Below are positions 52,794 through 60,283 of a DNA stretch of 64,000 nucleotides, one piece after another. Position 1 is the stretch's first letter. Each line of letters starts with the position of its first letter. This DNA comes from Melioribacteraceae bacterium (GTDB lineage Bacteria; Bacteroidota; Ignavibacteria; Ignavibacteriales; Melioribacteraceae). Made by a program: the position numbers and the translations under genes. Location of the stretch: positions 1 to 64,000 of the forward strand of contig JAOADJ010000026.1 of NCBI GenBank assembly GCA_026417375.1. Reading direction: 5' to 3'. The notes under the pieces are model-generated. The model did no database searches. It was not told where the DNA came from and worked only from the letters and a program-made list of their open reading frames with translations.

Positions 52794-54116
52794 TTAAAGC
52801 AACGGTCCTTCAATTATTTGATTTAACTTATCAACTGATTGATCGTAAAGAGCTTTTTCAAAAATGTCTTGTTTTAAATATGATCTCAGTAAATTTATTT
52901 TAGAAAGAGCATGATCAATTTGAGGATTACTTCCTTTTACATATGCACCTATGTTAATTAAATCTTCAGCTTCTCGATAAGTTACCAAAATTTCATTAAA
53001 TCTCATTGCTCTTTGAAAATGTTCTCTGTCAACAATATCGGGCATAACTCTGCTAACACTTTGTAAAGTATCAATAGCAGGATAGTGATTTTTATTTGCA
53101 AGCTTTCTTGATAAAACAATATGCCCATCAAGAATTGATCTTGCAGCATCGGCAATAGGTTCAGTCATATCATCACCATCAACAAGGACAGTATAAAGAC
53201 CAGTGATTGAACCTTTTTCTGTATTGCCCGCTCGTTCTAATAATTTTGGAAGTAAAGCAAAAACTGAGGGAGTATAACCTTTAGTTGTTGGTGGTTCACC
53301 AATTGTTAATCCAATTTCTCTTTGAGCCATTGCAAATCTTGTAACTGAATCCATCATCAACATAACATCCATTCCCAAATCACGAAAATATTCTGCAATA
53401 GTTGTAGCCACATAAGCTCCTTTCATTCTGATTAAAGGAGATTTATCACTTGTTGCACACACAACAACAGATCTGCTTAATCCTTCTTCTCCAAGATCAC
53501 GTTCAATAAATTCCCGGACTTCACGACCCCGTTCACCAATTAAAGCTATAACATTAACATCCGCACTTGTATTTCGTGCAATCATTCCAAGTGTTACACT
53601 TTTACCAACTCCACTACCCGCAAAAATTCCAACACGTTGCCCTTTTCCTATTGTTAATAATCCATCAATAGCACGAATACCGGTTTGGATAGGTAAAGAA
53701 ATTCTTTTTCTTTCCAGAGGATTTGGTGGTTCTCTGTGTGAATCACGAAATGATGAATAATTTATTTCTCCTTTTCCATCAATTGGATTACCTAATCCAT
53801 CAATTACTCTTCCTAATAATTCTTTTCCTACACCAACAGAAAAACTTCTTCCGCTTGCTTTAATTTCACATGCGGGAGAAATATTGTGAACTTCTCCAAT
53901 TGCAATTGATAATACTTTTCCATTTTTAAAGCCAACAACTTCCGCTTTACAAATTTCATTTCCATTTTGATCGAAGATAGTACATATTTCTCCTAATACT
54001 GCATTCGGACCAACAGATACTATAACTAAACCAATTACATCAATAACTTTTCCATTAACACGAATTGTTTCAGTGTTTTCAATTATTCGTTTATATTTTT
54101 CAATTAAATGTTCCAT
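52794..54116 (-). CDS. fliI: FliI, export ATPase
   Basis: 440 residues, usual length. Walker A GSGVGKS (167-173), GERGREVREFIE, MMDSVTRFAMAQREIGL (Walker B) and LAERAG-type LLERAGNTEKGSITGLYTVLVDGDD are all intact. It is related to the F1 β subunit and unfolds export substrates. It is 5 bp after fliH. Confidence 0.97.
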   Translation of the reverse strand: MEHLIEKYKRIIENTETIRVNGKVIDVIGLVIVSVGPNAVLGEICTIFDQNGNEICKAEVVGFKNGKVLSIAIGEVHNISPACEIKASGRSFSVGVGKELLGRVIDGLGNPIDGKGEINYSSFRDSHREPPNPLERKRISLPIQTGIRAIDGLLTIGKGQRVGIFAGSGVGKSVTLGMIARNTSADVNVIALIGERGREVREFIERDLGEEGLSRSVVVCATSDKSPLIRMKGAYVATTIAEYFRDLGMDVMLMMDSVTRFAMAQREIGLTIGEPPTTKGYTPSVFALLPKLLERAGNTEKGSITGLYTVLVDGDDMTEPIADAARSILDGHIVLSRKLANKNHYPAIDTLQSVSRVMPDIVDREHFQRAMRFNEILVTYREAEDLINIGAYVKGSNPQIDHALSKINLLRSYLKQDIFEKALYDQSVDKLNQIIEGPLL

Positions 54117-54121
54117 AAAAA

Positions 54122-54733
54122 TTACTGAAGACTATCTTCCAATTTTTTTCTTAACTCGTTAAGTTGAGTAGTAATTCTTGCATCAACATTTCCAATTTCA
54201 GTTTCTATAAAACAACCGCCTCTTTCAAGTCTATCGTCGGCTTCTATTTTAATTTTAGTAAATGAACCTGAGTGAATTAAATTTTTGCTGGCTTCGGTTA
54301 ATTCTTCCAAATCTTTTGGATGTAATTTTAATTTCACATTATTTGCACCCACAACTTTATTAATTGCTTCTCTCACATTTTCATTAATAATATTTTCTTT
54401 TTCGATTTCACGACCTACAATTTTTTTTGCAAGTTCGTAAGCTGTTTCAATCACAAGAAATTCAAATCCTTTTTCCAGTTCAATAAGTTGTTCATCATAT
54501 TGAGTTAAAATATTATATACTTCTTCATACTTTCGGAATAATTTATTGGTATAATCTTGTTCAAGCTCGCGTCTAGTTTTTTCCTGTCCATCTTTAAACC
54601 CAAGTTTGTAATAGTCTTCAAGTTGTTTTTTGAAAATATCACCATCTTCATCTTTAAAAGATGTGTTTCCAATTTTAGCTACTTTAACGGAGCTATTATT
54701 TTTTTTAGATGAAAGTTTAATTACATCAGACAT
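54122..54733 (-). CDS. fliH: FliH, export ATPase regulator
   Basis: 203 residues: basic, unstructured start, a coiled-coil middle (YYKLGFKDGQEKTRRELEQDYTNKLF) and a C-terminal domain (VGRE(I)EKENIINENVREAINKV, LHPKDLEEL, GGCFIETEIGNVDARITTQLNEL) as in FliH/V-ATPase E. It holds FliI inactive and links it to the C ring. It overlaps fliG by 8 bp. Confidence 0.92.
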   Translation of the reverse strand: MSDVIKLSSKKNNSSVKVAKIGNTSFKDEDGDIFKKQLEDYYKLGFKDGQEKTRRELEQDYTNKLFRKYEEVYNILTQYDEQLIELEKGFEFLVIETAYELAKKIVGREIEKENIINENVREAINKVVGANNVKLKLHPKDLEELTEASKNLIHSGSFTKIKIEADDRLERGGCFIETEIGNVDARITTQLNELRKKLEDSLQ

Positions 54734-55766
54734 AAACTTCTTCCGGACCGCCTCTCATATTGAGTGAAATTTCACCTTGTTCTTCAAGTGCTTTTATTAC
54801 ATCAATTATTTTAGCCTGAGCATTTTCAACTTCTTTTAGTTTAACCATGCCCATGTATTGTAATTCTTCTTTAAGTAAATCAGCTGCACGTTCGGACATA
54901 TTTTTGAATATTTTTTCTCTGAGTTTTTCGTCTGCAGTTTTAAGAGCAAGTGCAAGATCTTTTCTATCAACTTCGCGTAATATTTTTTGAATGTCTTTAT
55001 CATTTATATTAACAATTTCATCAAAGATGAACATTAATCTTTTTACTTCGTATGAAGTTTCCGGATCAACATCTTCAAGTTTTGTTAAAATTTCTTTTGC
55101 CATTGAAACATTTGCACGATTAAGAATTGCAGCCAAACATTTTGGTCCACCAAGTTTACCGACTGATTGACTCATCGAAGCACCAGCTATTTCATCAACA
55201 ACATGTTCAATTTGTTTAAGTGTTTGAGGAGCAATTTTACCAAGAGTTGCAATTCTAAAAGCAACATCAACGCGTAAATCTTCGGGTAATTCTTTTAGTG
55301 CATTTGCTGTTTGATCAGGTGCAAGTTGAGATAAAATTAAAGCCATTGTTTGTGGATGTTCTTTATTCAAGAAATTAACAAGTTGTGCAGGTTCAGCTTT
55401 TTTAAGAACATCAAAACCTTTAAGAGTTGTCAATCTTTTAATCTTTTCAATTATCTCACTTGCTTTTGCAGGTCCATATGTTTTTTCAAGAACAGCTTGT
55501 GCGTAATCTAAACCACCTTCTAAAACATATTCACGTGCTGTAACCATGTTATAGAAATCATAAATTACACTATCAACTGTTTTTGAAGAAACATTTTTAA
55601 CCTTTGAAATCTCGGCTGTTATCATTTCTACATCAACCGGATCAAGATGTTTAAGAACTGCAGATGCTGCTTCGATATTCAAAGCAACCATTAGCATTGC
55701 GGCTTTCTGCAATCCTGTAACTTCTTCTTTTACATCTTTTGTTAATGCTTTATCGTTAGATTTCAT
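54726..55766 (-). CDS. fliG: FliG, C-ring switch protein
   Basis: 346 residues. LQKAAMLMVALNIEAASAVLKHLDP, EHPQTMALILSQL and the C-terminal torque helix (DKDIQKILREVDRKDLALALKTADEKLREKIFKNMSERA) are diagnostic, with the charged residues that contact MotA. It overlaps fliF by 11 bp. Confidence 0.97.
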   Translation of the reverse strand: MKSNDKALTKDVKEEVTGLQKAAMLMVALNIEAASAVLKHLDPVDVEMITAEISKVKNVSSKTVDSVIYDFYNMVTAREYVLEGGLDYAQAVLEKTYGPAKASEIIEKIKRLTTLKGFDVLKKAEPAQLVNFLNKEHPQTMALILSQLAPDQTANALKELPEDLRVDVAFRIATLGKIAPQTLKQIEHVVDEIAGASMSQSVGKLGGPKCLAAILNRANVSMAKEILTKLEDVDPETSYEVKRLMFIFDEIVNINDKDIQKILREVDRKDLALALKTADEKLREKIFKNMSERAADLLKEELQYMGMVKLKEVENAQAKIIDVIKALEEQGEISLNMRGGPEEVYV

Positions 55767-57369
55767 CTTCGTGCATCCAAGCGTTTATTAGTTTTGCTGC
55801 ATCCATTGGATTTTTAGTTACATAGTTAATAATTCTTTCTTGCTGTTGTTTCTTTACAAGCGCTTCTTCACTTATTTCATCTTCAATATCTCCCATTGGT
55901 ACTAACATAGATTTCTTTTTAGCAGGAATTGATGCATTTGCTTTAGGAAAACCGGGTGTACCAGTTGGTAAAGAACCTGATGACTGATTTGCCATTGCAA
56001 AGTTGCCTGTGTTTACAGTTCCAATTACAATTCTTTCTGTTTTTAATTTTTTCATTAAACTTTTTAATACAAATATTGAAGAAATTATTGCTACAACGAT
56101 GAATATTAAATTTATCATTTCATTTGTATTTGGAATTGAAGCTGTTCCTGCTTCTTCTATTGTGTTATCAATTGTTTTTGTTTCGAATGGAATATTAACA
56201 ATTGAAAACTGGTCATTTCGAATTGGGTCAACACCAACTGCATTCTTAATAATTTCTTCTAATTTTTTAACTTGTTCTGCTGGTCTTGGTTCATATACAA
56301 TTTCAGTTTTATCACCTTTTTTTACTTCTTTTGGAATATCATTAATAACAACAGCAACACTTAATCTTTTAATATTTCCACTTCCTTCAACAACACGTTG
56401 AATAGTTTTGCTTGTTTCATAATTAGTTATTGAGTTTTCGTTTGTTGCAGCTGTTGAATCTGAATTTTGTTTTCCCGTATTGTTCACTTTAACTGTATTT
56501 TCACTTACAACAACCTGAGTTTCCGGATCATATTGTTCCATTGTTTTTTCAACTTGATCGAAATTCAAATCTGCGTTTACCTGAACCATTGCATTTCCAA
56601 AACCAACAACATTATCAAGAATTGATTGTGCTTTTTCTGCTAAATATTTTTCTACTGATTTTTTAATTTCATATTGTTTAGAAGAAGCAAAAGCTAATGG
56701 TCCATCATCACTTTCTGTATTAAGTATTCTTCCCTTTGTATCTATAATAGAAACTTTTGATGCCTGTAATCCTTCAACACTACCAGTTAACAAGTTTACG
56801 ATTGCTTCAATATTTTCTTTTGGTGGAGTTGAATTGTTTCTCAATTTTAAAACTACAGAAGCAGTGGGAAGTTTTTCTTCTTCTTTAAATAAAGATTTTT
56901 GAGGAATAACAATGTGAACACGAGCTGCGAGAACTCCATCTTGTTGTTGTATTGTGCGAGCAAGTTCACCTTCTAAAGCTCGTTTATAATTCAGCTTTTG
57001 CATAAACTCCGACATTCCCATTGTGGATTTATCAAATATTTCATAACCAATAACTCCACTACTAGGAATTCCTTTTGATGCAAGTGCTAATCTTAGTTCA
57101 TAAACTTTTTCTCTTTGTACTTTAATTGTTTGTCCATTATCGTCAAGTTTGTACATTATTTTTTGACCACTAAGATATTCAACTACTTTTGCGGCATCTT
57201 CTTGTGAAAGGTTGGAATAAAGAGTTGAATAAGTTGGTTCGTTAAGAACGAAGATTAACAATGCAAGCAAAGCAAGTGTTGTAACAACACCAATGCCTAG
57301 CATAATTTTTTGTTTGGGATTTAATTTTCCCAAAATTCCTAAAAATGCTTGTAATGGATTTGTATTCAT
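55756..57369 (-). CDS. fliF: FliF, MS-ring protein
   Basis: 537 residues. Two membrane helices (about 20-45 and 420-445), RBM domains with YSNLSQEDAAKVVEYLSGQKIMYKL, GIPSSGVIGYEIFDKSTMGMSEFMQKLNYKRALEGELARTI, and a C-terminal FliG-binding tail (NYVTKNPMDAAKLINAWMHED). It forms the ring on which the rotor is built. Confidence 0.97.
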   Translation of the reverse strand: MNTNPLQAFLGILGKLNPKQKIMLGIGVVTTLALLALLIFVLNEPTYSTLYSNLSQEDAAKVVEYLSGQKIMYKLDDNGQTIKVQREKVYELRLALASKGIPSSGVIGYEIFDKSTMGMSEFMQKLNYKRALEGELARTIQQQDGVLAARVHIVIPQKSLFKEEEKLPTASVVLKLRNNSTPPKENIEAIVNLLTGSVEGLQASKVSIIDTKGRILNTESDDGPLAFASSKQYEIKKSVEKYLAEKAQSILDNVVGFGNAMVQVNADLNFDQVEKTMEQYDPETQVVVSENTVKVNNTGKQNSDSTAATNENSITNYETSKTIQRVVEGSGNIKRLSVAVVINDIPKEVKKGDKTEIVYEPRPAEQVKKLEEIIKNAVGVDPIRNDQFSIVNIPFETKTIDNTIEEAGTASIPNTNEMINLIFIVVAIISSIFVLKSLMKKLKTERIVIGTVNTGNFAMANQSSGSLPTGTPGFPKANASIPAKKKSMLVPMGDIEDEISEEALVKKQQQERIINYVTKNPMDAAKLINAWMHEDEI

Positions 57370-57371
57370 AA

Positions 57372-57662
57372 TTATACTGGCGTCCTTGTTAATTCTTTAA
57401 ACATATCTATTGCTTTGTTTCTTATTTCCATTAATAGTTCAAGATTAGTTTTTGCTTTTTCACCTGCAATCATAACTTCATGAAGTTCAACACCATTGCC
57501 ACTTACAAAATCCTGAATTGCTTTTTGAGATTCCTGTTGTGATTCATTAACTGTTTTTATTAATTCAGTTAAAGCATTACCAAAATTTTCTGTACCAACA
57601 TTTTTATTTTTTTCAGGTTGTAATGGTGATGGAAGTTGAATTCCAAATCCTTCTATTTTCAT
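57372..57662 (-). CDS. fliE: FliE, MS-ring/rod junction protein
   Basis: 96 residues with FGNALTELIKTVNESQQESQKAIQDFVSGNGVELHEVMIAGEKAKTNLELLMEIRNKAIDMFKELTRTPV, the complete FliE domain. It links the MS ring to the rod. It is 2 bp upstream of fliF. Confidence 0.95.
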   Translation of the reverse strand: MKIEGFGIQLPSPLQPEKNKNVGTENFGNALTELIKTVNESQQESQKAIQDFVSGNGVELHEVMIAGEKAKTNLELLMEIRNKAIDMFKELTRTPV

Positions 57663-57664
57663 TT

Positions 57665-57892
57665 TTAACCTCTCTTATCAAAGAGTGAACCTACATGCAA
57701 ACCGGAAACTTTTCCTTTTGCATTGTAGAATTGATAATTCATTACTTCTTCTTTTTTGTTTGGGTATAATTCAGAGAAAAATTTTTTTTCATCATTTGTA
57801 ATTGTTTTGTTTTCAACTTGACGCATTTCGTTATTAACTTGTCTTACATAGTTGGTTGAATAATTACCTATAACATTTGTATTTATTTTCAT
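57665..57892 (-). CDS. Unrecognised small protein between flgC and fliE
   Basis: 75 residues, not recognised. Polar N-terminal half (NYVRQVNNEMRQVENKTITNDE), then FFSELYPNKKEEVMNYQF and GKVSGLHVGSLFDKRG, a Gly/aromatic motif that looks constrained. No signal or membrane segment. It is 1 bp after flgC and 2 bp before fliE, so translation is very likely. The place in the rod block suggests an assembly role at the rod/MS-ring stage (inference). Confidence 0.7.
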   Translation of the reverse strand: MKINTNVIGNYSTNYVRQVNNEMRQVENKTITNDEKKFFSELYPNKKEEVMNYQFYNAKGKVSGLHVGSLFDKRG

Positions 57893-57893
57893 T

Positions 57894-58397
57894 TTATATC
57901 TCCAAAGAATCTTTTGCCATTTGTTTAGCTGAATTTAATGCTTGAAGATTTGCTTCATAAGTTCTTGTTGCAGCAATCATTTCAACCATTTCGTTGATTA
58001 CATTTACATTCGACATTTCTACATAACCATCTTTATTTGCATCTGGATGTTCGGGCATGTAAATAATGTCTCCCGGTTTAATATCAATCATTTCATTCAG
58101 TTTTGCTTTACCCTGATCAGCTTCAATTTTTAATTCTTCCGGCAATTGAATATTTGAAATGTGATTTGGATTTGTTGTGTTTAATCTAATTGTTTTTGAT
58201 TCGATTGAAAGATTTTCTGCAAAGTTATTTTTTTCAACTTCTACTTTTAAATATTTTCTTTTGTATGGTTCACCATTTTCTGTTCTGACGCTATCGGCAT
58301 TTGCAATGTTTTGAGAAATGAGATCCATTTTTTTTCTTTGGATGCTCATTCCTTTTGCACTGAAGTTTAAACCGAATAAACTTCCACCAATTTTCAT
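57894..58397 (-). CDS. flgC: FlgC, proximal rod protein
   Basis: 167 residues; FGLNFSAKGMSIQRKKMDLISQNIANADS and the C-terminal VNVINEMVEMIAATRTYEANLQALNSAKQMA are the FlgC signatures. Overlaps flgB by 4 bp. Confidence 0.96.
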   Translation of the reverse strand: MKIGGSLFGLNFSAKGMSIQRKKMDLISQNIANADSVRTENGEPYKRKYLKVEVEKNNFAENLSIESKTIRLNTTNPNHISNIQLPEELKIEADQGKAKLNEMIDIKPGDIIYMPEHPDANKDGYVEMSNVNVINEMVEMIAATRTYEANLQALNSAKQMAKDSLEI

Positions 58398-58786
58398 CCT
58401 ACACCTCCACCTTTAATTACTTTTTGTAGCGATTTGTAATAATCACCTACTTTACGTGAAGCAAATTTGAAGCGTAATGTATTTTCAGCAAGTTCACTCA
58501 TTTCTCTTTCTATATTTACATTATTAACACCTGATTCCATTTCTTCTGAGTTATCTTCAATGTATTCAAATTTTTTTGATTGATTTGGATTCGTGTTAAT
58601 GTCAAGGTGTTTTTCATTTGTTTTTTTTAGGAGCGAACCTGTTGATTCTTGTAAAATATCTTTGAACACAACATCTTGCCGACGATAATTTTCTGTTCCG
58701 ATGTTGGCAATATTTTTTGCAATTACTCTGTTTTTTTCCGAACAATAATCAAGCAAATTAGTAAGTAATTTTACTGAAGATGGCAT
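58394..58786 (-). CDS. flgB: FlgB, proximal rod protein
   Basis: 130 residues; LLTNLLDYCSEKNRVIAKNIANIGTENYRRQDVVFKD and VNIEREMSELAENTLRFKFASRKVGDYYKSLQKVI are typical. It heads the basal body operon. A σ54-like element (58815-58830) and an activator-like palindrome (58879-58900) lie upstream. Confidence 0.95.
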   Translation of the reverse strand: MPSSVKLLTNLLDYCSEKNRVIAKNIANIGTENYRRQDVVFKDILQESTGSLLKKTNEKHLDINTNPNQSKKFEYIEDNSEEMESGVNNVNIEREMSELAENTLRFKFASRKVGDYYKSLQKVIKGGGVG

Positions 58787-58814
58787 TTTAACCTTTCAAT
58801 TTTGTGAAAATAAA

Positions 58815-58830
58815 TTCCAAATTAATGCCA
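58815..58830 (-). promoter_or_regulatory. σ54-like promoter element of flgB
   Basis: Minus strand TGGCATTAATTTGGAA. The -24 half is near-perfect; the -12 half is TGGAA rather than TTGCA. Like the fliL element it is preceded by a T-run and ATGGCAT. Confidence 0.5.
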
Positions 58831-58878
58831 TTTAAAAAGGCTTAGAAAATTGAATATTTGAAATATTGTGGAGAGTTT

Positions 58879-58900
58879 TTTGGCTAAAATTAGCCAGTTG
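58879..58900 (-). promoter_or_regulatory. Candidate activator (enhancer) site, copy A
   Basis: Minus strand contains TGGCTAATTTTAGCCA, the most symmetric of four related sites: GGCTAA and TTAGCC separated by 2 bp, flanked by CAAC and AAA. Its lower end is exactly 47 bp from ATGGCAT in front of flgB. Confidence 0.65.
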
Positions 58901-58906
58901 ATTAAC

Positions 58907-58938
58907 AAAAAACCCCGACTTGATAAATCGAGGTTTTT
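58907..58938 (-). terminator. Terminator after the chemotaxis operon
   Basis: Stem arms ACCCCGA and TCGAGGT, extended by A-T pairs, with a 9-nt loop. On the minus strand it ends in six T. The A-run on the other side makes it usable in both directions. It closes the chemotaxis unit before the flgB regulatory region. Confidence 0.85.
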
Positions 58939-58965
58939 ATTTGTTTTTAATTTTTATGATTTAAT

Positions 58966-59208
58966 TTAATCTGCATAATCAAGAATAATTGATTTGCTTT
59001 GCCCACATGAGCAAACAAATTTAATTTCTTTGAGGTTATCGTTTGCATCTTTTTTAAGAAGAATACGAACACCATCAAGATCATCTTCACAGGAAATTTT
59101 TGCTTTGCCTGTTATTTCAACATCTTCAGCTTTTAATAAATTTCCCGTTCTTGCTTTATTTTTTGTAAATACATCTTTAAATAATGCATCTTCAAATTGA
59201 GTTGCCAT
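58966..59208 (-). CDS. Unrecognised small protein at the end of the chemotaxis operon
   Basis: 80 residues, not recognised. It has an acidic core with KISCEDDLDGVRILLKK and a C-terminal FVCSCGQSKSIILDY; three cysteines in this pattern could bind a metal or form a small ribbon. It lies 1 bp after cheB and before the terminator, so it belongs to the operon. A chemotaxis link is by position only. Confidence 0.65.
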   Translation of the reverse strand: MATQFEDALFKDVFTKNKARTGNLLKAEDVEITGKAKISCEDDLDGVRILLKKDANDNLKEIKFVCSCGQSKSIILDYAD

Positions 59209-59209
59209 T

Positions 59210-60283
59210 TTACACCACCACTTTGTTAATAACTTCTGGGATTTTTTCTGCAGGAAGAACTACATCTGCCAAACCAGCATCAACTATTGCTTTTGGCATT
59301 CCATATACAACACATGATTCTTCATCCTGTGCAATTGAATATCCATTTAAACTTTTTAATTTTTTAACTGCTTCATACCCATCTTTTCCCATGCCAGTCA
59401 TTATTACTCCAAGTGTATATTTGCCATAAATATCCAAAGCTGATTCCATCATAACATCTACTGATGGACGGTGTAAGGTGTCATTTGGATCCGGAGTAAT
59501 TTTGATTGTTACAGAGTTTGGATTTGTTCCTTTAAATTTCATATGAAAGCCACCGGGTGCAATATATATTGTTCCGTTCTTAACTTGCTCACCATCTTCA
59601 GCTTCTTTTACAGGAAGTTTGCATAACCCATTTAATCTTTCCGCAAGCGATTTTGTAAATTTTGGTGGCATATGTTGAACAATAAAAATCGGAATTGAAA
59701 TTTTTTCTGATAATAATGGTAAAACTTTTTGTAATGTAAATGGTCCACCAGTTGAAATTCCTAATGCAATAGCACGATAACCAATTTTGGGTAATTCTTG
59801 TAAATAAGTTGTTACTCTGGGACGAACAGCTGGTTTCGGGCTAATTGATTTTATTCTATCTAAACGAGCTTTTAATAATTTTGTCCGAGAAATTTCTTTT
59901 ACTTTAGTGATTAAATCATCTTTAATTTTAGTGATATTAACACTTACAAAGGACATTTCTTTGGGAATAAAATCAACAGCTCCATATTCCAAAGCTTTTA
60001 AAGTAGCTTGAGCTCCTTCTGTTGTAAGAGAAGAGACCATTATAACAGAAGTAGGGCATTCAGCCATAATTTTTTTAAGGGCGGTTAAACCATCCATTAT
60101 TGGCATTTCAATATCGAGAGTTATAACATCGGGTCTTAATTTATTCGCAAGTTCAACACCTTCTTGTCCATTTCGTGCAGTTCCAATAACAGTAATACCC
60201 GGATCACTTTCCAACATAATTGAAAGTGATTTACGCATAAAGGCTGAATCATCAACTATTAATACTGAAATTTTGTCTTTCAA
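59210..60283 (-). CDS. cheB: CheB, receptor methylesterase/deamidase
   Basis: 357 residues. Receiver with D57 (PDVITLDIEMP), linker, then the esterase domain with catalytic S177 (GISTGGP), H204 (VQHMPP) and D301 (GMGKDG). It removes methyl groups from chemoreceptors for adaptation, opposing CheR at 63638. Overlaps cheA by 4 bp. Confidence 0.97.
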   Translation of the reverse strand: MKDKISVLIVDDSAFMRKSLSIMLESDPGITVIGTARNGQEGVELANKLRPDVITLDIEMPIMDGLTALKKIMAECPTSVIMVSSLTTEGAQATLKALEYGAVDFIPKEMSFVSVNITKIKDDLITKVKEISRTKLLKARLDRIKSISPKPAVRPRVTTYLQELPKIGYRAIALGISTGGPFTLQKVLPLLSEKISIPIFIVQHMPPKFTKSLAERLNGLCKLPVKEAEDGEQVKNGTIYIAPGGFHMKFKGTNPNSVTIKITPDPNDTLHRPSVDVMMESALDIYGKYTLGVIMTGMGKDGYEAVKKLKSLNGYSIAQDEESCVVYGMPKAIVDAGLADVVLPAEKIPEVINKVVV

